The notes under the pieces: generated by a model | Database searches by the model: none | The model's input: only the letters and a program-made list of their open reading frames with translations | What the model was told of the DNA's origin: nothing | Part shown: piece by piece, positions 5,094-8,267 of the stretch | Layout: each line of letters begins with the position of its first letter | Numbering within the stretch: position 1 is the stretch's first letter | Source of the DNA: Methanobacteriota archaeon | GTDB taxonomy: Archaea; Thermoplasmatota; Thermoplasmata; JAUWGG01 | Direction: 5' to 3' | Assembly: GCA_030606525.1 (NCBI GenBank) | Contig: JAUWGG010000033.1 | Location: 1-8,267 of the forward strand | DNA: 8,267 nt | Made by a program: the position numbers and the translations under genes

Positions 5094-8000
5094 ATGAAGA
5101 AAATTTTAGGAATCGTATTAGTGCTAGTAATGGTGAATGTTGTATTTGCAGGTCTAGTCAATGGGCATATTTATAATGAAAACAGAGATGTTCTTGATAA
5201 AAAAACATTTAGCACCATAGATCTCAAGTTAGAAAAACATAGGGACTCGCTTACTATAGATTTGTCAATACCAATACCTTACTTTGAGGATAGAAATGGA
5301 TGTATTGCACCAATAATAAAAAATTGGGGTTCTACATCAATACCCTATTTACCGTCATTGCCTTCTAAAACATACCTTTTTGAAATACCGCAAGAAGCGA
5401 GAGATGTGGATGTACATGTAGAAACAAACTTTGTTCCATTGGGGTATGTGAAAAACATTGCTCTAACCCCACTGATTTTACCAATATCTTATAAGTGCAC
5501 GATCATTCCTCCTGAAGCACCAACTGATATACCAACAATATTTCCCACTGAGGTGGGCCATCTTGAGGGTATAAAACAATTGAGAGAGCACAAGCTCGCA
5601 ATGGTATCGATTTATCCAATTCGATACAATACAGAAACCTATGAGCTCATATGGCACAAAATTATATCCATTAAGCTAGGATACTCGATTGAAAAAACAG
5701 ATGCGCAACCAACACATCACCCATCCCCATTATTCGAGGAACTAGCAAGTGAGATCATCTACAACTATAAAGAATCAGCAAACACTAAACCAATTCCGAG
5801 TCTTTTACCAGGTGTCTCTCCAAGATACATAATCATCACTACACCTATCCTTGAAGCTACAATGCAACCATTAGCAAATTGGAAAACACAAAAAGGTGTG
5901 CCAACTGAGATATACAATACAACTTACATCTATGCTAATTATGGAGGAGTGGACAATCCGGCTCAAATCAGAAATTTCACCGAACATATGTACAATACCT
6001 ATGGTATTGAGTGGGTGTTATTAGCAGGTGACCACGATACAGTACCTCCAAGGATCTGTTATGCAGAGATAGACGGTGATTATGTCCCAACAGACTATTA
6101 CTATGCAGATCTCACTGGGAACTGGAATTCGGATGGAGATAGTCTCTGGGGAGAATCAACAGATAATGTGGATTGGTTCCCTGAGGTCTATGTTGGTAGA
6201 TTGCCGACAAACAGCATTACCGAGATGAAATATCTGATAGAAAATATAACAAATTATGAAAAAAATCCTCCCGCAGGGACTTGGTTCAAAAAAGCTGTGT
6301 TGTGCGGTGCCTTTACTAATTTCGACGAAGACACTAATGGGGACAATGCCCGAGACACATTAAGAACCGACGAGGCGAAATTAAAATATAATATTCAATC
6401 TAGATTTATCCCTGCTTGGTATCAGTCTGACCGCTTATATGAGGCAAGTGGGATAGACACTACTACATATGCTTATGATTACGCCTTGACAAATGCTAGC
6501 GCCGTAAGCAGGATGAATGTCGGCGAAACTGTTGTAAATTGGGCTGGACATGGAAATCAAACCGGAATTTATCGCAAGGTTTGGGACGCAGATACCGATA
6601 ATGACACTTGGGCAGATCCTGCAGAGTGTTCATGGCCCAGTTTTTTCACTACTTCAGATCTTCCTACAAATGGAAACAAGAAACCACTGATTTATGCTTT
6701 CGCTTGCTTGACAGGCGCTTTCGATCATACGTCAGATTGCCTAGGTGAACATTCATTAAAGAATTTTGCTATAGGTTACATTGGTGCAAGTCGAATTAGC
6801 TATCATCAACAAGCTTGGGATCCAGAAGTTGATGGGAATGGAGGATACTATAACCAAGGCTTAGATTATCGTTTCTGGGAGCAATTCTTTAATTATAATA
6901 AATATCAGCCTGCTCGCGCGCTGTACGACTCAAAGGTCGATTACTTGAATGATAAGGGTCTTGATGCCTGGCATGCTACGAGAAAGAATTTCTTTGATTA
7001 TAATCTTCTAGGCTGTCCAGAGATCCCAATATGGACTGATGCTCCTGGAGTGATGAATGTTACATACCCATCTATCATAAAACTTGGTCCTCAACATATT
7101 GTTGTTACAGTAAAAGATAACGTTACTGGTAATCCGATAAGTGGTGCAATGGTTTGCTTACAAAATAGCGAGATATATCTATATAACAAAACAGACAGTA
7201 CTGGTACCCTTACATTTTATATAAATCCAACGGAGGAGAAGCCAATCAATGTTACTGCAACCATTCATAACTACCTTCCACATCTTGGCAATATAACCAA
7301 ATATGATACCACAAAACCAATATCGAGTGTCGATTCATTACCTATATCTGAAAACATCACAGCATTCACAATAAATGCAACAGCATCGGATGGAAATGGT
7401 ATAGCAAGGGTTGAGTTATGGTATAATTGGAACAATACGGCATGGATAAAATATGGTGATGATACAACATCTCCATGGTCTTGGAACTTTGATACCACAA
7501 CCACAGGCGGTGATGGAGGGTATCAATTCTACAGCAGGGCGTACGATATACCAGGTAACTACGAAGATGCACCGACAATACCGGATGCTTATACAATCGT
7601 TGATGCAACAGATCCCATATCAAATGTAAATGCACTACCAACCTATGAGACTACAGCTACATTTACTGTAACAGCGACAGCATCAGACCTAACTGGGATA
7701 CAAAAGGTTGAGTTGTGGTATAATTTGAATGGTGGAGGGTGGTTGAAATATAGCGATGACACAGCAAGTCCATGGTCCTGGAGCTTCGATACTTCGACGA
7801 TTGGAGGGGATGGAGTCTATCAATTCTACAGCAGGGCGTATGATAATGTAGGTAACTATGAAGATGCACCGGTTACATTCGACACACAAACTATCGTTGA
7901 TACAACAGATCCAGTATCAAATGTTGATGCATTATCGACTTACAAGACCGCGACAACATTCACAATAACGGCAACAGCATCAGATTTAACTGGGATACAA

Positions 8001-8240
8001 AAGGTTGAGTTGTGGTATAATTGGAGCAATACAGAATGGTTGAAGTATGGAGACGATACAACAAGTCCATGGTCTTGGGAATTCAATGCCACAACTGAAG
8101 GAGAGGGAGAATATCAATTCTACAGCAGAGCGTATGATAATGTAGGTAACTATGAAGATGCGCCGGTTACATTCGACACACAAACTATCGTTGATACAAC
8201 ATATCCAATATCAAATCTCGATGCACTACCAACCTATTAG
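5094..8240 (+). CDS. Secreted gingipain-like cysteine protease (peptidase C25) with C-terminal Ig-like repeats, closed by an in-repeat TAG
   Basis: This encodes 1048 residues up to the TAG. The order of parts is: signal peptide (1-20, MKK then a hydrophobic core ending VFAG); C25-type propeptide (about 45-230); C25 catalytic domain (about 243-650), opening with YIIIT (245-249) and LLAGDHDTVP (309-318) and including the YVGRLP block near 366-371; a post-catalytic Ig-like domain (about 653-735); and tandem repeats from residue 740. The catalytic dyad is visible as His486 in NWAGHGNQTG (codon 6549-6551) and Cys538 in YAFACLTGAF (codon 6705-6707). C25 enzymes cleave proteins outside the cell; the residue preference cannot be read here. 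No membrane or wall anchor occurs before the stop. The final TAG (8238-8240) falls inside repeat 4, and repeat coding continues after it, so the natural protein may be longer than called. Several N-x-S/T sequons suggest N-glycosylation. Confidence 0.93.
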   Translation: MKKILGIVLVLVMVNVVFAGLVNGHIYNENRDVLDKKTFSTIDLKLEKHRDSLTIDLSIPIPYFEDRNGCIAPIIKNWGSTSIPYLPSLPSKTYLFEIPQEARDVDVHVETNFVPLGYVKNIALTPLILPISYKCTIIPPEAPTDIPTIFPTEVGHLEGIKQLREHKLAMVSIYPIRYNTETYELIWHKIISIKLGYSIEKTDAQPTHHPSPLFEELASEIIYNYKESANTKPIPSLLPGVSPRYIIITTPILEATMQPLANWKTQKGVPTEIYNTTYIYANYGGVDNPAQIRNFTEHMYNTYGIEWVLLAGDHDTVPPRICYAEIDGDYVPTDYYYADLTGNWNSDGDSLWGESTDNVDWFPEVYVGRLPTNSITEMKYLIENITNYEKNPPAGTWFKKAVLCGAFTNFDEDTNGDNARDTLRTDEAKLKYNIQSRFIPAWYQSDRLYEASGIDTTTYAYDYALTNASAVSRMNVGETVVNWAGHGNQTGIYRKVWDADTDNDTWADPAECSWPSFFTTSDLPTNGNKKPLIYAFACLTGAFDHTSDCLGEHSLKNFAIGYIGASRISYHQQAWDPEVDGNGGYYNQGLDYRFWEQFFNYNKYQPARALYDSKVDYLNDKGLDAWHATRKNFFDYNLLGCPEIPIWTDAPGVMNVTYPSIIKLGPQHIVVTVKDNVTGNPISGAMVCLQNSEIYLYNKTDSTGTLTFYINPTEEKPINVTATIHNYLPHLGNITKYDTTKPISSVDSLPISENITAFTINATASDGNGIARVELWYNWNNTAWIKYGDDTTSPWSWNFDTTTTGGDGGYQFYSRAYDIPGNYEDAPTIPDAYTIVDATDPISNVNALPTYETTATFTVTATASDLTGIQKVELWYNLNGGGWLKYSDDTASPWSWSFDTSTIGGDGVYQFYSRAYDNVGNYEDAPVTFDTQTIVDTTDPVSNVDALSTYKTATTFTITATASDLTGIQKVELWYNWSNTEWLKYGDDTTSPWSWEFNATTEGEGEYQFYSRAYDNVGNYEDAPVTFDTQTIVDTTYPISNLDALPTY
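8238..8240 (+). other. In-frame TAG at a Glu/Lys position of the repeat
   Basis: The equivalent codons in units 1, 2 and 3 are GAA (7350-7352), GAG (7647-7649) and AAG (7944-7946). Here it is TAG, one base away from GAG or AAG. The nine codons that follow (8241-8267) read TTTTFTVTA, matching TTATFTVTA after the same position in unit 2, so the reading frame is intact on both sides. Confidence 0.9.
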
Positions 8241-8267
8241 ACCACCACTACATTTACTGTAACAGCA
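8241..8267 (+). pseudogene. Continuation of repeat 4 beyond the TAG, cut by the window end
   Basis: These 27 bases encode nine residues that continue repeat 4 in the same frame as the C25 protease. They show that the ancestral gene extended past the TAG. Whether this part is dead sequence or still translated by readthrough cannot be decided from the window. Further repeats and a cell-surface anchor may lie downstream. Confidence 0.6.

Larger units (their letters stand above)
7311..8267 (+). repeat. Tandem Ig-like repeat array, about 99 codons per unit
   Basis: The units begin at 7311, 7608, 7905 and 8199 (297, 297 and 294 bp; the fourth runs off the window). Each carries the same landmarks: a T-x-P-[IV]-S start, a TATASD or similar strand, VELWYN, SPWSW, YQFYSRAYD, GNYEDAP and TIVD[AT]. 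Units 2 and 3 also share long identical DNA runs of 36, 32 and 39 bases, which points to recent duplication or gene conversion. These look like beta-sandwich adhesion or spacer domains holding the protease away from the cell or binding a surface. The fold is inferred from the pattern. Confidence 0.9.

Noticed and set aside
7271..8183. Several short minus-strand frames under the Ig-like repeats
   Set aside because: They are near copies of each other because the sense repeats are; their similarity reflects the repeated coding sequence and not genes.
7311..8267. CRISPR array or other non-coding repeat
   Set aside because: The units are about 297 bp, in frame, lack unique spacers, and encode a conserved protein domain.

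Overview
This AT-rich window most likely comes from an archaeon, probably a euryarchaeal or Thermoplasmatota-like lineage. The evidence is a stand-alone Roadblock/LC7 protein, an archaeal-style short M29 peptidase homologue, a COG2231-type DNA glycosylase, TATA-like boxes upstream of genes, GGTGA/GGAGGTG Shine-Dalgarno motifs at only some starts, and a secreted gingipain-like (C25) protease of the kind known from protein-degrading sediment archaea. The phylum is inference; there is no rRNA or other marker gene here.

Layout. Bases 1-387 hold no convincing gene but contain two clean inverted repeats, one placed like an operator just upstream of the first gene. Bases 388-2073 (+) encode a polytopic GT-C-like membrane glycosyltransferase. 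It converges tail to tail, with a 28-bp overlap, on a leftward cluster of three genes: a Roadblock/LC7 protein (4007-3633), UppP/BacA polyprenyl-diphosphatase (3562-2774) and a MagIII-like HhH-GPD glycosylase (2732-2046). A 117-bp divergent promoter region with palindromic AT elements separates this cluster from a rightward pair: an M29-like aminopeptidase homologue (4125-5066), then a large secreted C25 protease (5094-8240) after a 27-bp gap.

How the genes may work together (inference). The membrane glycosyltransferase and UppP both fit polyprenyl-linked envelope glycan metabolism. The secreted protease and the cytoplasmic aminopeptidase homologue fit extracellular protein digestion followed by peptide processing. 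However, the aminopeptidase homologue appears to have lost several of the family's metal ligands.

The most unusual feature is at the right edge. The C25 protein ends in tandem Ig-like repeats of about 99 residues. The annotated end is a TAG codon in the fourth repeat, at a position that is GAA, GAG or AAG in the other three, and the repeat coding sequence continues in frame beyond it to the end of the window. This is either a recent nonsense mutation, a sequencing error, or a TAG that is read through (for example as pyrrolysine). The window itself does not settle which, although another TAG here behaves as a normal stop.
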